A DNA stretch of 64,000 nt from Novosphingobium piscinae (GTDB lineage Bacteria; Pseudomonadota; Alphaproteobacteria; Sphingomonadales; Sphingomonadaceae), in contig NZ_JACLAX010000001.1 of NCBI RefSeq assembly GCF_014230355.1, positions 422,068-486,067 of the forward strand. Direction: 5' to 3'. This document shows positions 46,043-55,317 of this stretch, piece by piece. The translations under genes were made by a program, and so were the position numbers. The stretch's first letter is position 1. The number at the start of each line of letters is the position of its first letter. The notes below the pieces were generated by a model that searched no databases, was not told the origin of the DNA, and saw only the letters and a list, made by a program, of their open reading frames with translations.

Positions 46043-46459
46043 TCAGCCGCCGACCTGCGCGATCCAGTCGGCCAGGTTGTAGTACACCGCGACCCGCGCG
46101 ATCGCCCCGTCCGCCACGGTGAAGAAGGCGCCCGCGGGCAGCACATAGCCCTGCCCCGTCGCCGGCGGCAGACCCTCGTCGGCGGCGAGATAGGTGCCGT
46201 GGACGGTGAATTCGGCGGCGGCGCGGGTGCCGTCGTCGCTGGCCATCACCACGATGTCGGCCAGCTGCTCGCGGTAGCAGCGGTCCATATGGACCAGGAA
46301 CGCGCGGAACGCGTCCTTGCCGACCTGCCGGCCGCCCTGGTTGACGTCATGCGCGACATCCTCGGCCAGACAGGCGAGCATGCCGGCGTGGTCTCCGGCA
46401 TTGAAGGCCGCGTAATAGCGCCCGATCAGCGCCAGCGTTTCGTCCCGGGGCGTGGTCAT
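46043..46459 (-). CDS. NTF2/SnoaL-like protein (ketosteroid isomerase-related)
   Basis: 138 aa. SnoaL-like pattern: ETLALIGRYYAAFNAGDHAGMLACLAEDVAHDVNQGGRQVGKDAFRAFLVHMDRCYREQLADIVVMASDDGTRAAAEFTVHGTYL, ending in ARVAVYYNLADWIAQV. Start overlaps the fghA stop (ATGA), so it is cotranscribed with the formaldehyde genes. This NTF2-like partner is commonly seen beside fghA in alphaproteobacteria, from memory; its role is unknown. Confidence 0.88.
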   Translation of the reverse strand: MTTPRDETLALIGRYYAAFNAGDHAGMLACLAEDVAHDVNQGGRQVGKDAFRAFLVHMDRCYREQLADIVVMASDDGTRAAAEFTVHGTYLAADEGLPPATGQGYVLPAGAFFTVADGAIARVAVYYNLADWIAQVGG

Positions 46460-47289
46460 ACGCTCAGCCTTTCCGCGTGCCAGCCAACATGCTGGGCCAT
46501 GAAGCTGGAGATGAAGTAGTAGGAATGATCGTAGCCCGGCTGCATCCGAATGGTCGCCGGTTGTCCGGCCGCGGCGCAGGCCTCGGCCAGCAGGTGGGTC
46601 TTGAGCTGGCTGTCGAGAAAGCTGTCGGCCTCGCCCTGGTCGACCAGCAGGGCGGGCAGGCGCCCCCCTCCGGCGATCAGCGCGCAGGCGTCGTACTCCG
46701 CCCAGACCGCACGGTCCGGCCCGAGATAGCCGCCCAGCGCCTTCTCGCCCCACGGGCAGGACAGCGGGCTGACGATCGGCGCGAAGGCGCTGACCGAGCG
46801 GAACCGGGCGGGATTGCGCAGCGCGATGGTCAGCGCGCCGTGACCACCCATCGAATGGCCGGTGATCCCCTGGCGCGCCATGTCGACCGGGAAGTGCTCG
46901 CCGACCAGCGCGGGCAGCTCGGTCTCGATGTAGGACCGCATGCGGAAGTGCGTCGACCACGGGGCCTCGGTCGCGTCGACGTAGAACCCCGCGCCCTTGC
47001 CGAAGTCATAGCCCTCGTCATCGGGGACCGCCTCGCCGCGCGGGCTGGTGTCCGGCGCGACGAGGACGATCCCGTGTTCGGCGCAGGCGGCGCGGTATTC
47101 GCCCTTCTCGGTGACGTTGGCGTGAGTGCAGGTCAGCCCGGACAGGTACCACAGCACCGGCAGCCTCGCCCCCGGCGCATGGTCGGGCACGAAGACCGAG
47201 AAGGTCATCGGCGTGCCGGTCGCTTCGCTCTGGTGGGTGTAGACACCCTGCGTGCCGCCGTGGCTGCGATTGGCTGAAACCTGTTCCAA
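46456..47289 (-). CDS. fghA: S-formylglutathione hydrolase
   Basis: 277 aa; hydrolyses S-formylglutathione to formate and glutathione. Esterase-D pattern: LPVLWYLSGLTCTHANVTEKGEYR, GYDFGKGAGFYVDATEAPW, nucleophile Ser in GITGHSMGGHGAL, acid in VDQGEADSFLD and His in GYDHSYYF. Downstream of frmA; also removes formaldehyde that may arise from methoxy-group metabolism. Confidence 0.95.
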   Translation of the reverse strand: MEQVSANRSHGGTQGVYTHQSEATGTPMTFSVFVPDHAPGARLPVLWYLSGLTCTHANVTEKGEYRAACAEHGIVLVAPDTSPRGEAVPDDEGYDFGKGAGFYVDATEAPWSTHFRMRSYIETELPALVGEHFPVDMARQGITGHSMGGHGALTIALRNPARFRSVSAFAPIVSPLSCPWGEKALGGYLGPDRAVWAEYDACALIAGGGRLPALLVDQGEADSFLDSQLKTHLLAEACAAAGQPATIRMQPGYDHSYYFISSFMAQHVGWHAERLSV

Positions 47290-47322
47290 AAGCCTGTCCT
47301 ATCTAGATCGCGTCCCCCAGGA

Positions 47323-47390
47323 CCCGTTCGCCTCGAGCGAAGTCGAGAGGCCGCGCGCAGCGTGTCTCGACTTCGCTCGACACGAACGGG
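47323..47390. repeat. REP-like palindromic element between frmA and fghA
   Basis: Perfect 16-bp arms at 47333-47348 (TCGAGCGAAGTCGAGA) and 47365-47380, 16 bp apart, with a further CCGTTCG / CGAACGG outer pairing. Resembles the dispersed palindromes of sphingomonad genomes. May stabilise or split the frmA-fghA transcript. Confidence 0.7.
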
Positions 47391-47427
47391 TATGGGGAGG
47401 TGTGTGGTCGAGGGGCTATGGCCAGCC

Positions 47428-48540
47428 TCAGAACACCACGACCGAACGGATGCTCTGGCCCGCGTGCATCAGGTCGAAGGCGGTGTTGATCTCCTCCAGC
47501 CCCATGACGTGGGTGATCATCGGGTCGATCTGGATCTTGCCGGTCATGTACATGTCGACGATCTTGGGCACGTCGGTGCGGCCCTTGGCTCCGCCGAAGG
47601 CGGTACCGCGCCAGTTGCGCCCGGTCACCAGCTGGAACGGGCGGGTGCTGATCTCCTTGCCTGCCTCGGCCACGCCGATGATGATGGAGGTGCCCCAGCC
47701 GCGGTGGCAGGCCTCGAGCGCGGTGCGCATCACCTCGGTGTTGCCGGTGGCGTCGAAGGTGTAGTCGGCCCCGCCGTCGGTCATCAGCACGATCTTCGCC
47801 ACGACCTCCTCGCGGCTCATGCCCTTGGAGTTGAGGAACTCGGTCATGCCGAACTTGCGGCCCCACTCCTCGCGGTCGGGGTTGATGTCGACCCCGATGA
47901 TCTTGCCCGCACCGGCCAGCCGCGCCCCCTGGATCACGTTGAGTCCGATCCCGCCAAGGCCGAAGACCACCACGGTGTCGCCCACCTGGACCTTGGCGGT
48001 GTTGATCACAGCGCCCACCCCGGTGGTCACGCCGCAGCCGATGTAGCAGCTGGTCTGGAACGGTGCGTCCTCGCGAATCTTCGCGACCGCGATCTCGGGC
48101 AGGACCGTGAAGTTGCTGAAGGTGCTGCAACCCATGTAGTGGAACACCGGCTGGCCCTTGTAGGAGAACCGGCTGGTCCCGTCGGGCATCAACCCTTGGC
48201 CCTGGGTGGCGCGGATCGCGGTGCACAGGTTGGTCTTGCCCGACAGGCACGACTTACATTGCCGGCATTCCGGGGTGTAGAGCGGGATCACGTGATCGCC
48301 CGGCTGCACAGAGGTCACCCCCGCGCCGACCTCGCGCACGATCCCGGCACCCTCGTGGCCCAGCACCGAGGGGAAGATCCCCTCGCTGTCGAACCCGTCG
48401 AGCGTATAGGCATCGGTGTGGCACACCCCGGTTGCCATGATCTCGACCAGCACCTCGCCCGCCTTGGGCCCCTCGAGGTCAAGCTCGACGATCTCGAGCG
48501 GTTGCTTGGCGGCAAAGGCAACGGCGGCGCGGGTCTTCAT
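47428..48540 (-). CDS. frmA: S-(hydroxymethyl)glutathione dehydrogenase (class III ADH)
   Basis: 370 aa; oxidises S-hydroxymethylglutathione with NAD. Zinc ligands: catalytic Cys in [12 protein letters not shown], His/Glu in [13 protein letters not shown], and the structural four-Cys cluster [18 protein letters not shown] motif GLGGIGLNV. Class III-specific [23 protein letters not shown] segment is present. Next to fghA: complete glutathione-dependent formaldehyde-to-formate route. Confidence 0.96.
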   Translation of the reverse strand: MKTRAAVAFAAKQPLEIVELDLEGPKAGEVLVEIMATGVCHTDAYTLDGFDSEGIFPSVLGHEGAGIVREVGAGVTSVQPGDHVIPLYTPECRQCKSCLSGKTNLCTAIRATQGQGLMPDGTSRFSYKGQPVFHYMGCSTFSNFTVLPEIAVAKIREDAPFQTSCYIGCGVTTGVGAVINTAKVQVGDTVVVFGLGGIGLNVIQGARLAGAGKIIGVDINPDREEWGRKFGMTEFLNSKGMSREEVVAKIVLMTDGGADYTFDATGNTEVMRTALEACHRGWGTSIIIGVAEAGKEISTRPFQLVTGRNWRGTAFGGAKGRTDVPKIVDMYMTGKIQIDPMITHVMGLEEINTAFDLMHAGQSIRSVVVF

Positions 48541-48588
48541 GGGCGGTGGACTCCAGACGGAAAAAGGGGGGTGGGGAACCGGACTGGG

Positions 48589-49371
48589 CTATTGCCCGGT
48601 GAACACGGCCGGCTCACGCGCAAGGAACGCGTGGATTGCGCCCTGCGCGTCCTGCGTGCGCAGCAGATCGCCCATCGAACGGGCCTCGGCGTCGAGCTGA
48701 TCGGACAGGCCGGCGGTCTGGCCCGCGGACAGCAGGCGCTTGATCCCGCCGAAGGCGCGGGTCGGCCCGGCGGCCAGCTGGCGCGCCACGGCGAGCGCCT
48801 CGGCCTCGACCGCCTCGTCGGCGACGACCCGGCTGACAAGCCCGTGGGCCAGCGCCTCGGCCGCGCTGAGGCGGCGGTTCAGCAGCGCCATCTCCTGGGT
48901 CAGGCGCAGGCCGATCACCCGCGGCAACAGCCAGGTGGCACCGCCGTCGCTGGTCAACCCGATCGCCGAATAGGCCATGGTGAAGCTGGCCCCCTCGCCG
49001 GCGATGACGATATCGCCCGCCGCGGCCAGGCCCAGCCCGGCCCCGGCTGCCGCGCCCTGCACGCCCACCACCAGCGGCGCATCGCAGGCGGCCAGCGCCT
49101 TGATCCCGTCATGCAGCCGCGTGGCGAGCGCCTCGATCGCCGCGGCGGGATCGGCCTCGCTGTGGATCGCGCGCAGGTCGCCCCCGACGCTGAAGTGCTT
49201 GCCCTCCGCGGTCAGCAGCACGGCACGCACCGCCGGATCGGCGGCGGCGGTCTCGCAGGCGGTGGCCAGGGCATCGATGAACGGCGCGCTCATCGCGTTA
49301 TGCGCCTCGACCCGCGCCAGGACGATCCGGGCAAGCCCCTGTTCGATCGTCAGCCTGACCAGTTCTCCCAT
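48589..49371 (-). CDS. enoyl-CoA hydratase/isomerase family protein
   Basis: 260 aa from ATG 49371 (GGAAGGG upstream). Crotonase fold: KHFSVGGDLRAIH oxyanion loop, AAAGAGLGLAAAGDIVIAGEGASFTMAYSAIGLTSDGGATWLLPRVIG. The usual second catalytic Glu region reads LTSDGGAT, so hydratase activity is uncertain and an isomerase-type (PaaG-like) function is possible. Upstream of frmA on the same strand, 48 bp apart. Confidence 0.88.
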   Translation of the reverse strand: MGELVRLTIEQGLARIVLARVEAHNAMSAPFIDALATACETAAADPAVRAVLLTAEGKHFSVGGDLRAIHSEADPAAAIEALATRLHDGIKALAACDAPLVVGVQGAAAGAGLGLAAAGDIVIAGEGASFTMAYSAIGLTSDGGATWLLPRVIGLRLTQEMALLNRRLSAAEALAHGLVSRVVADEAVEAEALAVARQLAAGPTRAFGGIKRLLSAGQTAGLSDQLDAEARSMGDLLRTQDAQGAIHAFLAREPAVFTGQ

Positions 49372-49572
49372 GCTTCGCCCTTCCTTTTCGCGCAGACCGT
49401 GCTGCCCTGCGCCATAGACCAGCGATCGCCGCCGCGTCGAGGCATCTGCTGCACCGGCCCCCAACTGGGCACAGCCGGCGCTCGACGCTGCCCGACGGGA
49501 TCGCTAGGCTGGCCGCGCCGAACCCCGCCAGCGCGCGGCGCGGTGCCCACTCCAGTCCGCCGGAGCCAATCG

Positions 49573-50379
49573 ATGACCACCCCAGACCTGCCGGCTTCCG
49601 GCCTGCCCGCGGTACCAGCCTTCGACCTGTCGGGCCGGGTTGCCCTGCTGACCGGCGCCTCCTCGGGGATCGGCGCGCACTGGGCCCGACTGCTCGCCGC
49701 GGCCGGGGCGCGGGTGGTGCTCTGTGCCCGCCGCGCCGAGGCGCTCGACGGGCTGGTCGGCACGATCGCCGCGGCCGGCGGCGAGGCCTTGGCCGTGGCT
49801 ACCGACGTGGCCGACGAGACCGCCGTGGTCGCCGCCTACGAGGCCGCCGAGGCGCGCTTCGGCCCGGTCGACACGATCATCGCCAATGCCGGGATCTCCG
49901 GCGCGGGGCGCGCCGAGCAGCAGCCGCTCGACCAGTTCGACGCCACCGTGGCGATCAACCTGCGCGGCGCCTTCCTCACCGTGCGCGAGGGCGCGCGGCG
50001 GCTGATCGCCGGGGGCAGCGCGCAGCACCAGCGCGGCCGGGTGGTGATCACCGCCTCGCTGGCCGCCTTCGCGGTCGAGCCGGGGCTCGCCGCCTACAGC
50101 GCGACCAAGGCCGCGGTGGTGCAGATGGGCAAGGTGATGGCGCGCGACTGGGCGCGCCAGGGGATCAACGTCAACATGCTCTGCCCCGGCTACATCCGCA
50201 CCGGGATCAACGACACCTGGTTCGACAGCGAGGCCGGGGCGCGGCACATCGCCGGGTTCCACCGCCAGCGGCTGCTGCAGCTGACCGACCTCGACGTGCC
50301 GCTGCTGTGGCTGGCCTCCGACCTGTCGCGCGGGGTCACCGGCACGGCGCTGGTGGTCGACGACGGCCAGGGCCTCTAG
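49573..50379 (+). CDS. short-chain dehydrogenase/reductase
   Basis: 268 aa from ATG 49573. TGASSGIGAHWA, ANAGISGAG, Ser in VITASLAAF, catalytic YSATK, and a terminal VTGTALVVDDGQG. Acts on a 3-hydroxyacyl or alcohol substrate; could pair with the divergent enoyl-CoA hydratase in acyl-CoA oxidation (inference). Followed by ybaK 19 bp later. Confidence 0.9.
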   Translation: MTTPDLPASGLPAVPAFDLSGRVALLTGASSGIGAHWARLLAAAGARVVLCARRAEALDGLVGTIAAAGGEALAVATDVADETAVVAAYEAAEARFGPVDTIIANAGISGAGRAEQQPLDQFDATVAINLRGAFLTVREGARRLIAGGSAQHQRGRVVITASLAAFAVEPGLAAYSATKAAVVQMGKVMARDWARQGINVNMLCPGYIRTGINDTWFDSEAGARHIAGFHRQRLLQLTDLDVPLLWLASDLSRGVTGTALVVDDGQGL

Positions 50380-50398
50380 CGACGGGAGGAGCCTGGCC

Positions 50399-50878
50399 AT
50401 GGCCCAGGAGACACGGGCAACCCGGGCGCTGCGCGGGGCGGGCGTGGCCTTCACGGTTCATGCCTATGCCTATGACCCGGCGGCGGACAGCATCGGTCTT
50501 GCCGCCGCCGCGGCGCTGGGAGTCGAGCCCGGCCGGGTGTTCAAGACGCTGATGGTCCTGGCCGACGGCAAGCCCGCCTGCGTGCTCGCGCCGAGCGACG
50601 GGGAGGTGGCGCTCAAGCGGGTGGCCGCCGCGCTCGGCGCCAAGAGCGCGGCGATGATGCCGCCGGCCGAGGCCGAGCGGATCTCGGGCTACAAGATCGG
50701 CGGGATCAGCCCGTTCGGCCAGACCCGTCGCCTGCCCGCGGTGATCGACGCGAGCGCCGCGGGCTGGGACGCGATCTTCCTCAACGGCGGGCAGCGCGGG
50801 CTGCAGGTGCGGCTGGCACCCGCGGCGGCGCAGGCGCTGCTCGCGGCGCGCACCGCGCCGGTCAGCACCCGCGCCTAG
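50399..50878 (+). CDS. ybaK: Cys-tRNA(Pro)/Cys-tRNA(Cys) deacylase
   Basis: 159 aa, normal length. YbaK fold with FKTLMVLADGKPACVLAPSDGEVALKRVAAALGAKSAAMM, the conserved Lys in VFKT and IGGISPFGQTRRLPAVID. Hydrolyses cysteine mischarged on tRNA(Pro). GGAGGAG at 50385-50391 precedes the ATG. Converges on alanine dehydrogenase. Confidence 0.92.
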   Translation: MAQETRATRALRGAGVAFTVHAYAYDPAADSIGLAAAAALGVEPGRVFKTLMVLADGKPACVLAPSDGEVALKRVAAALGAKSAAMMPPAEAERISGYKIGGISPFGQTRRLPAVIDASAAGWDAIFLNGGQRGLQVRLAPAAAQALLAARTAPVSTRA

Positions 50879-50925
50879 ACCCTGTTTCCATTCCGCTGCA
50901 GCGGCCGCGGCCGCGGCGCCAGCCC

Positions 50926-52041
50926 TCAGGCCAGCAGCTGCTCGACCGGCACGTGGGCATAGCCGAGGTCGCGGGCGACCGCGGCGTAGGTGACCTGGCC
51001 CTCGTGGACGTTGAGCCCGGCGGCGAGGTGCGGATTGGCGCGCAGCGCCTCGCGCCAGCCAAGGTCGGCGATGCGCAGGGCGTGGGGCAGGGTGACGTTG
51101 TTCAGCGCATAGGTGCTGGTCCGCGCGACCGCGCCGGGCATGTTGGCCACGCAGTAGTGCACGATCCCGTCGACCACATAGGTCGGCTCGGCATGGGTGG
51201 TCGCGCGGCTGGTCTCGAAGCAGCCACCCTGGTCGATCGCCACGTCGACCAGCACGGCGCCGGGCTTCATCGTCGCCAGCATGGCGCGGCTGACCAGCTT
51301 GGGCGCGGCGGCGCCGGGGACCAGCACCGCACCGATCACCAGATCGGCCTCGGCCACCTCGGCGGCCAGCGCGGCGCGGCCCGAATAGAGCGTGCGGGCG
51401 CGGCCCTCGAAGTGGCTGTCGAGCCGCTCGAGCACCGCCGGATCGCGATCGAGGATCGTCACGTCGGCGCCGAGCCCGACCGCCATCTGCGCGGCGTTGA
51501 ACCCGACCACGCCGCCGCCGATCACCACGACCTTGGCCGGCAGCACGCCGGGCACGCCGCCGAGCAGCACGCCGCGTCCGCCGTGGGCCTTCTCCAGCGC
51601 GGTGGCGCCGGCCTGGATCGACATGCGGCCAGCGACCTGGCTCATCGGCTTGAGCAGCGGCAGCGAGTTGTCCGGGGCGGTGACGGTCTCGTAGGCAATG
51701 GCGGTGACCCCCGACTTGACGAGATCGGCGGTCTGCTCCGGATCGGGAGCGAGGTGGAGATAGGTGTAGAGGATCTGGCCACGGCGCAGCTGGGCGCGCT
51801 CGACCGGCTGCGGCTCCTTGACCTTCACCACCATCTCGCAGGCGGCGAAGATCTCGGCGGCGGTCGGCTTGAGCACCGCGCCCGCGGCGGCATAGTCGGC
51901 ATCGCTCGCGCCGATGCCGTTGCCGGCGCCGGTCTCGACCCAGACCTCGTGGCCATGGGCGACCAGCTCGCGCGCGCTCTCGGGGGTCAGCCCGACGCGA
52001 TACTCGTGGTTCTTGATTTCCTTGACGGTGCCGACACGCAT
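50926..52041 (-). CDS. ald: alanine dehydrogenase
   Basis: 371 aa from ATG 52041 (GGGAG seven bases upstream); the open frame extends to 52098. NAD-dependent L-alanine to pyruvate plus ammonia. Family features: [21 protein letters not shown], catalytic Lys in VVKVKEPQP and His in YTYLHLAPD, nucleotide motif [13 protein letters not shown], and [36 protein letters not shown]. Divergent from an Lrp-type gene. Confidence 0.96.
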   Translation of the reverse strand: MRVGTVKEIKNHEYRVGLTPESARELVAHGHEVWVETGAGNGIGASDADYAAAGAVLKPTAAEIFAACEMVVKVKEPQPVERAQLRRGQILYTYLHLAPDPEQTADLVKSGVTAIAYETVTAPDNSLPLLKPMSQVAGRMSIQAGATALEKAHGGRGVLLGGVPGVLPAKVVVIGGGVVGFNAAQMAVGLGADVTILDRDPAVLERLDSHFEGRARTLYSGRAALAAEVAEADLVIGAVLVPGAAAPKLVSRAMLATMKPGAVLVDVAIDQGGCFETSRATTHAEPTYVVDGIVHYCVANMPGAVARTSTYALNNVTLPHALRIADLGWREALRANPHLAAGLNVHEGQVTYAAVARDLGYAHVPVEQLLA

Positions 52042-52177
52042 GAGGTCACTCCCGAAGTCTGGTTGCTGCATGGAGGATAAGGCCGGCGACTTGGACAATC
52101 CTGCCAGACTTGGTGGAACCTTCGGCTAATTGTGGTAGTCTATCCCGTGTATGACATTTATCGCGGAAATTTCTCCC

Positions 52178-52633
52178 ATGGACCAGATCGACCGTTCCCT
52201 GCTCCGCGCGCTCCAGCACGATTCGTCGCGCTCGCTGGCCGAACTGGCCGAGCAGGTCGGCGCCTCGACCTCGGCGTGCCACCGCCGGATCCGCTCGCTC
52301 GAGGCCGCCGGACTGATCACCGGCTATTCGGCCGTGCTCGATCCGCGCCGGCTGGGGCTGACGCTGCAGGTCTTCGTCGAGATCACCCTGACCAGCCAGA
52401 GCCGCGAGGCCATGGACCAGTTCGAGCGCGCGGTCGGCGATTTCGACGACATCCTCGAATGCCACCTGATGTCGGGCAGCGCCGACTATATTCTGCGCAT
52501 CGCGGCGCACGATCTTGAACAGTTTGACCGGATCCACCGCGAATGCCTGGCGCGGCTGCCGGGGGTCAGCGCGATGCGGTCAAGCTTCGCGATCCGCACG
52601 ATCAAGCCGTGGCGCGGCTATCCGACGCGTTAG
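52178..52633 (+). CDS. Lrp/AsnC family regulator, probably of ald
   Basis: 151 aa from ATG 52178, where Lrp proteins normally begin (MDQIDRSLLRALQ); ATG 52151 adds nine residues. HTH at 10-52 (SLAELAEQVGASTSACHRRIRSLEAAGLI), then the ligand domain (LQVFVEITLTSQSREAMDQF). Divergent from ald, an arrangement known for AldR-type activators responding to alanine. Confidence 0.92.
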   Translation: MDQIDRSLLRALQHDSSRSLAELAEQVGASTSACHRRIRSLEAAGLITGYSAVLDPRRLGLTLQVFVEITLTSQSREAMDQFERAVGDFDDILECHLMSGSADYILRIAAHDLEQFDRIHRECLARLPGVSAMRSSFAIRTIKPWRGYPTR

Positions 52634-52699
52634 GGTCGCTTGCCCTGGCGCGGTAGCGGCGCAAAGCCCATCTTCACGTGGCCACAGCAGATCTTGCTA

Positions 52700-52717
52700 A
52701 ACTCTACCAATAGAGTT
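52700..52717. repeat. small perfect hairpin in an intergenic region
   Basis: AACTCTA (52700-52706) and TAGAGTT (52711-52717) are complements around CCAA, in the 151-bp gap after the Lrp gene. Role unclear; might be the 3' end structure of the Lrp transcript. Confidence 0.3.
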
Positions 52718-52784
52718 GAGTTAAAGCGCCGGCGTCGGGACGTAGGCCGAGTCGACCGACCGCTTCCCGTGCTGGATCCCCGCC

Positions 52785-53459
52785 ATGATCGCTCCGCCCC
52801 TCCCCCCGGCCCCGCTCCCTTTCCCGCCAAAACCCCCGCACGAGCCGCTGGTGCTGCTCGTCCCCGGGCTCGACAACAGCGGACCCGGGCACTGGCAGAC
52901 GCTGTGGGAACAACAGCACGCCGAGTGCCGACGGGTCGAGCTGGGGTTGTGGGATCGGCCGCACCGCAACACCTGGGTCAACCAGCTCAACCTCGCGATC
53001 CGCGCGGCCGAGCGGCCGGTGATCCTGGTTGCCCATTCGCTCGGCTGTCTGGCGGTCGCCTGGTGGGCGCAGCTCGAGCAGCCAGGGCCGGAGGGACCGG
53101 TCCGCGGCGCGCTGCTGGTGGCCCCGCCCGAGGTCGACGTGAACCCGCGCGATCCACGGATCGCCGCCTTCGCCCCCACCCCGGACGAACACCTGCCGTT
53201 TCCGGCGATCCTCGTCGGCAGCCACGACGACCCCTATCTTCCGCTGGCCGGCGCGCGGCGGCTGGCGCGGCGCTGGGGCTGCCGGTTCGCCGACGCCGGC
53301 GCCGTGGGCCATATCAACGCCGCCTCCGGGCTGGGGGACTGGCCGTTCGGCCGGTTCCTGCTGGGCCAGTTGGCCGGTACCGCCGCGCCGGACCGGCCCG
53401 CGGCACGCGCAGCACCGCCCGCGTCCCGCCAGCGGCCCGGCCCGGCTCCACGCGACTGA
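52785..53459 (+). CDS. RBBP9/YdeN-family alpha/beta hydrolase
   Basis: 224 aa. VLLVPGLDNSGPGHWQTLWEQ, nucleophile Ser in LVAHSLGCLAVAWW, acid in GSHDDPYLP, His in GAVGHINAASGLGDWPFG. Small serine hydrolase of unknown substrate. N-terminal 20 residues and the last 30 are Pro/Ala-rich and not conserved. Confidence 0.88.
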   Translation: MIAPPLPPAPLPFPPKPPHEPLVLLVPGLDNSGPGHWQTLWEQQHAECRRVELGLWDRPHRNTWVNQLNLAIRAAERPVILVAHSLGCLAVAWWAQLEQPGPEGPVRGALLVAPPEVDVNPRDPRIAAFAPTPDEHLPFPAILVGSHDDPYLPLAGARRLARRWGCRFADAGAVGHINAASGLGDWPFGRFLLGQLAGTAAPDRPAARAAPPASRQRPGPAPRD

Positions 53460-53539
53460 GGCCCCTTGCCGCGCCGCCTTGCGCGGCGCCGGGGCAAGGC
53501 TATGCTGGCCGCTGTCCTCCCATAGCTGCCGAGTGTGCC

Positions 53540-55300
53540 GTGTCCCTGCTGCGTCGTTGCCTGATCCCTGCCCTGCTGCCTGCCCTGCTTGTCGCGCGCC
53601 CGCTCCATGCGATCGAATCGATCGAGGCCTGGAGCGACGAGGCCGAACCCACCCCCGGCCCGGCCCCGGCGGCCGCCACCGCCCCGCGCGCCGAGGCCGA
53701 GCTGCCGCTCGATCCGCGCTTCGCCCCCGAGCGCTTCCGCGCCGACGTGGCCTTCCTGGCGGATGATCTGCTCGAGGGCCGCGACATCGGCTCGCGCGGG
53801 CACGAGATCGCGGCGCGCTTCGTCGCCCAGCGCTTCGCTGCGCTCGGGCTCGAGCCGCTGGGCGATCGTGATGCGGCCGGGCAGCGCGGCTGGCTGCAGC
53901 GCATCACCTTCCAGAAGACCAGCTACACGCAGGACCCGGCCGGTTTCGAGATCACCGGGCCGGCCGGGACGCGCCGGTTCGCCCATGGCCAGGAGGTGAT
54001 CATCGCTGCCAGCGCCAATGCCCCCGAGCTCGACCTGACCGCGCCACTGGTCTTCGCCGGCTATGGCATCGACGATCCGCGCGTGGGCATCAACGACTAT
54101 GCCCGGCTCGACGTGAAGGGGAAGATCGTGGTGGTGCTGCGCGGCTATCCCACCGGCATGCCGAGCGAGGTCGGCGCCAACCTTTCGGCGACCAAGGCCC
54201 AGATGGCCGAGCGCCACGGCGCGATCGGCGTCATCACCCTGGCCACCAACGCCTCGCTCAAGGTGCGGCCGTGGGAGCGGCTGATCCGCACCGCCTCCAC
54301 CCCCAGCTATGCCTGGGTCGGGCCCGATGGCCGCGCCAACGAGGCGGCGCCGGGCATCCGCCTCGCCGGGGCGGTCAACGACGAGGCGGCCGCCGCGCTG
54401 CTCGCCGGCGCCCCGCGCAGCCTGGCCCAGATCCGCGCCGAGGCCGACAAGCCCGGGGCACGTCCGCGCGGCTTCGCGCTGCGCACCACGCTGCGCGGCT
54501 TCGTCCACAGCCGGTCCGAGCGGATCACCAGCACCAATGTGGTGGCCCTGCTGCCGGGCGGCGATCCGGCGCTGCGCGGCGAGCACGTCGTGCTGTCGGC
54601 CCATCTCGACCACCTCGGCATCACGCCGCCGCGCCCCGGCGCCAGCCCGGGAGCCGATACGATCAACAACGGGGCGATGGACAATGCCGCCGGCGTCGCC
54701 ACGACCCTCGCCGTCGCCCAGGCCATGGCCACCGAACCGGCGCCGCGGCGCTCGGTCCTGTTCGTGGTCACCACTGGCGAGGAGCGCGGCCTGCTGGGGG
54801 CGGACTATTTCGCCACGCACCCGACCGTGCCCGCGGCCAGCATCGTCGGCAACGTCGATCTCGACATGCCGGTGCTGCTCTATCCCTTTACCGACGTGAT
54901 CGCCTTCGGGGCCGACCATTCGACCCTCGGGCCGATCGTGGCCGATGCCGTCCGCCCGATGCAGCTGACCCTCAGCCCCGATCCCATGCCGGCCGAAACG
55001 CTGTTCGTGCGCTCCGACCACTACCGCTTCGTGCGCAAGGGGGTGCCCGCGGTGTTCCTCGCCACCGGTTTCGCCAATGGCGGCGCCAAGGCCTTCGGCG
55101 ATTTCCTCGCCAAGGACTATCACCAGCCGAGCGACGATCTGGGGCTGGCCTGGAACTGGCGCGCGGGGGCCCGCTTTGCCGAAGCCAACTGGCGCATCAC
55201 CCGGGCCATGGCCAACCGCGATGCCCCGCCGCTGTGGTATCAGGGCGACTATTTCGGCGACACTTTCGCGCCGGGCGCACCCAAGGCGCCGCGGCCCTGA
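53540..55300 (+). CDS. secreted M28-family metallopeptidase with PA domain
   Basis: 586 aa, GTG start at 53540 chosen because a signal peptide follows (LLRRCLIPALLPALLVARPLHA). Order: linker, PA domain (about residues 130-330) inserted before the zinc peptidase domain. Zinc and catalytic residues: His/Asp in SAHLDHLG, Asp in AMDNAAG, Glu-Glu in TTGEERGLLG, Asp in VDLDMP, His in DYHQPSDD. Periplasmic aminopeptidase-type enzyme. Confidence 0.9.
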   Translation: MSLLRRCLIPALLPALLVARPLHAIESIEAWSDEAEPTPGPAPAAATAPRAEAELPLDPRFAPERFRADVAFLADDLLEGRDIGSRGHEIAARFVAQRFAALGLEPLGDRDAAGQRGWLQRITFQKTSYTQDPAGFEITGPAGTRRFAHGQEVIIAASANAPELDLTAPLVFAGYGIDDPRVGINDYARLDVKGKIVVVLRGYPTGMPSEVGANLSATKAQMAERHGAIGVITLATNASLKVRPWERLIRTASTPSYAWVGPDGRANEAAPGIRLAGAVNDEAAAALLAGAPRSLAQIRAEADKPGARPRGFALRTTLRGFVHSRSERITSTNVVALLPGGDPALRGEHVVLSAHLDHLGITPPRPGASPGADTINNGAMDNAAGVATTLAVAQAMATEPAPRRSVLFVVTTGEERGLLGADYFATHPTVPAASIVGNVDLDMPVLLYPFTDVIAFGADHSTLGPIVADAVRPMQLTLSPDPMPAETLFVRSDHYRFVRKGVPAVFLATGFANGGAKAFGDFLAKDYHQPSDDLGLAWNWRAGARFAEANWRITRAMANRDAPPLWYQGDYFGDTFAPGAPKAPRP

Positions 55301-55317
55301 ACTCGGCCCCGGCTCCG

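Noticed and set aside
47362..49572. Long upstream extension of the SDR frame
   Set aside because: The added 737 residues run antisense to frmA and the enoyl-CoA hydratase; the SDR itself starts at 49573.
52630..52784. Short minus-strand frames after the Lrp gene
   Set aside because: No start signal or similarity recognised; too short to support.
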